DNA from: Hyphomicrobiaceae bacterium
Lineage (GTDB): Bacteria > Pseudomonadota > Alphaproteobacteria > Rhizobiales > Hyphomicrobiaceae
Length of the DNA: 64,000 nucleotides
Direction of reading: 5' to 3'
Assembly (NCBI GenBank): GCA_023384095.1
Contig: JAHDXT010000004.1
Span: 62,001 to 126,000 of the forward strand
Position 1 is the first letter of the stretch, and every line of letters starts with the position of its first letter. Positions 62,913 through 64,000 of the stretch are shown one piece after another. Position numbers and translations under genes: made by a program. The notes under the pieces were generated by a model, which was not told the origin of the DNA, searched no databases, and was given only the letters and a program-made list of their open reading frames with translations.

Positions 62913-63269
62913 TCAGAGGAGACAGAACCTGGGTGGTCGTTCGTTGAGATCAGGAATCTGTCCTGCCACCGGGGTGTCAGATGGGAGTCCGTAGTCGACC
63001 AGGTGGATGGCAGGTCGCCATTCCGTTTGCGTTGCGGCTAGTGCACTGGCGCCAGCCGTGCAGGCAAAGGCACAGAGGGCACTGTCGACCGATCCGCCGC
63101 AGTCATTGCCGCATCCCTCTGTGCCGTCATCCACGCCGGACTCGGCCATGTGGTGCAAGGGCATTGCAGAGCCCATGCTGTCCGCCATGCTCCCCGCATG
63201 CGAAGCCGACATCACCGCGACGACGGTGAACAGGACGACGACCAGCAAGCTGACGAGGTTACGGATCAT
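62913..63269 (-). CDS. Small secreted Cys-rich protein ending ERPPRFCLL
   Basis: 118 aa from MIRNLVSLLVVVLFTVVAVM, a Sec signal. The mature part has Met/His (MGSAMPLHHMAESGV) and Cys clusters (GCGNDCGGSVDSALCAFACT), ending DLNERPPRFCLL. Third member of the secreted set described at 56907 and 59492. It lies 71 nt upstream of the multicopper oxidase start and is probably co-transcribed with it. Confidence 0.6.
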   Translation of the reverse strand: MIRNLVSLLVVVLFTVVAVMSASHAGSMADSMGSAMPLHHMAESGVDDGTEGCGNDCGGSVDSALCAFACTAGASALAATQTEWRPAIHLVDYGLPSDTPVAGQIPDLNERPPRFCLL

Positions 63270-64000
63270 GTGGACAGATTATGTCAGCCCAGCCTGGCTG
63301 TCTATATTGCCCTCACGAAAGGATGATGTTGTGCGGCCACCGGCCCCTCCAGCTTGCGCCAGCGCGCCATGCAAAGGCCGTCAGAGATGCACGCCGGACA
63401 GAAGCCGGAGCACGAGCCACATCCGCCCTCAGGTCCAGGCGAAGAAATAGCCGGCGGTCTCGGCCAGAGCTGCGTCGGGTAGGTGGCGAGCGTCGCAAGG
63501 GTCGTCAATCGACGATCTATCTGGCCATGGACGTCATGTACGCAGAAGCTATGGTCGTCCCGCCAGAGGCTTCGTCTTAATTTCCTGTCCTCCGTACTGC
63601 GCGGGAATCACGGGCGTCGACCTGATGAGCTTCAGCTGAGAGGCCACCATGGCGCGCAACCGGTCGAGCGGATCCGTCGGGCCGGGCTCGGCGAGCCAGA
63701 TTGGCCTCCGGCTTGCCACGCTTTTTCCTTCATGGAACAGGGGGACCGCGTATTCGCCGGCTGGGAGGTCGGTCAACGCCACCCGCGGGACGGTGGCCGA
63801 CATTGCCGTGAGTGCCGTGCACCCGTCACCTGCTTCTTTGAAATCTGGCCGGCGGACCGGAACTGATTTTGGAGAGCAGTGTTGCCTCGGCGGCAGGCTA
63901 CGCCGCAGCACGGAACCGACTGCGCGATAGAAGTGACGGGCGGCTCATGCGGTCAGCCCTCCATCGGGCCGCTAGGCTCGATCCATCGCATCGAGGAAGA
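63270..64000. other. Right edge, possible remnants only
   Basis: About 730 nt with no secure gene. A minus-strand frame at 63549-63911 includes VALTDLPAGEYAVPLFHEGK, which resembles part of DUF2141-type proteins but lacks the rest of the domain and may be decayed. A Cys-rich short frame at 63302-63508 (GCGSCSGFCPACISDGLCMA) was noted but cannot be supported. Confidence 0.35.

Noticed and set aside
1-64000. CRISPR array, rRNA or tRNA genes
   Set aside because: No regularly spaced repeats and no tRNA or rRNA-like sequence were seen while reading the window; this was not tested by a search program.

Overview
The window is GC-rich alphaproteobacterial DNA, most likely from the Rhizobiales/Hyphomicrobiales. 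The conjugation genes are of the rhizobial-ICE type (RlxS-like relaxase, TraF, ArdC, ParB-like, DUF736, DUF2285). The right half has PHB, copper and nitrite-reduction genes usual in that order. No rRNA, tRNA, CRISPR array or integrase gene is visible.

Positions 1 to about 23,100 are part of an integrative and conjugative element. Running leftwards on the minus strand, its control and processing module holds a split DUF6499/DUF2285 activator with a UUU-C +1 slip site (FseA-like, 22841-22025), an RdfS-like winged-helix protein, the TraF peptidase, an XRE repressor divergent from an unknown 144-aa gene across two tandem dyads, DUF736 and the relaxase. The maintenance module holds ArdC, DUF2958, a large ParB-like protein, two small conserved proteins, a methyltransferase/Strawberry-notch helicase fusion and a Toprim-type protein cut by the window edge. 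Between relaxase and ArdC sits cargo that looks like a defence island: a GHKL ATPase fused to a PD-(D/E)xK nuclease, an unknown protein, and a RloC/PrrC-like ABC ATPase with a zinc hook. The parB and ardC leaders share a base-paired fold, and a separate folded element occurs twice (10070 and 19922).

Positions 23,100-30,750 start with an IS5-type transposase remnant. They continue with a carbon/stress cluster: universal stress protein, GH65 disaccharide phosphorylase, archaeal-type (type II) GAPDH and a beta-phosphoglucomutase-type HAD phosphatase. A decayed metallo-beta-lactamase gene follows.

Positions 30,750-47,520 are mainly copper and envelope genes: an EF-hand protein, DUF411, CsoR with its operator, a His-rich CopA ATPase, an ethylbenzene-dehydrogenase-like heme protein under an FNR/FixK box, a beta-propeller, a UbiB kinase beside a duplicated methyltransferase fragment, a cupredoxin and a second CopA. 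Positions 47,520-56,710 form one tight nine-gene minus-strand operon: phaA, phasin-like, YHS, membrane protein, DUF3141, ackA, phosphotransacylase, phaC, fabI. It links acetyl-CoA/acetyl-P overflow to polyhydroxybutyrate. Positions 56,900-64,000 hold periplasmic cuproproteins (class II NirK, CopA-type multicopper oxidase), cytochrome c, DUF302, SHOCT and three small secreted proteins. Perfect TTGAT-N4-ATCAA boxes at three promoters suggest a low-oxygen regulon.
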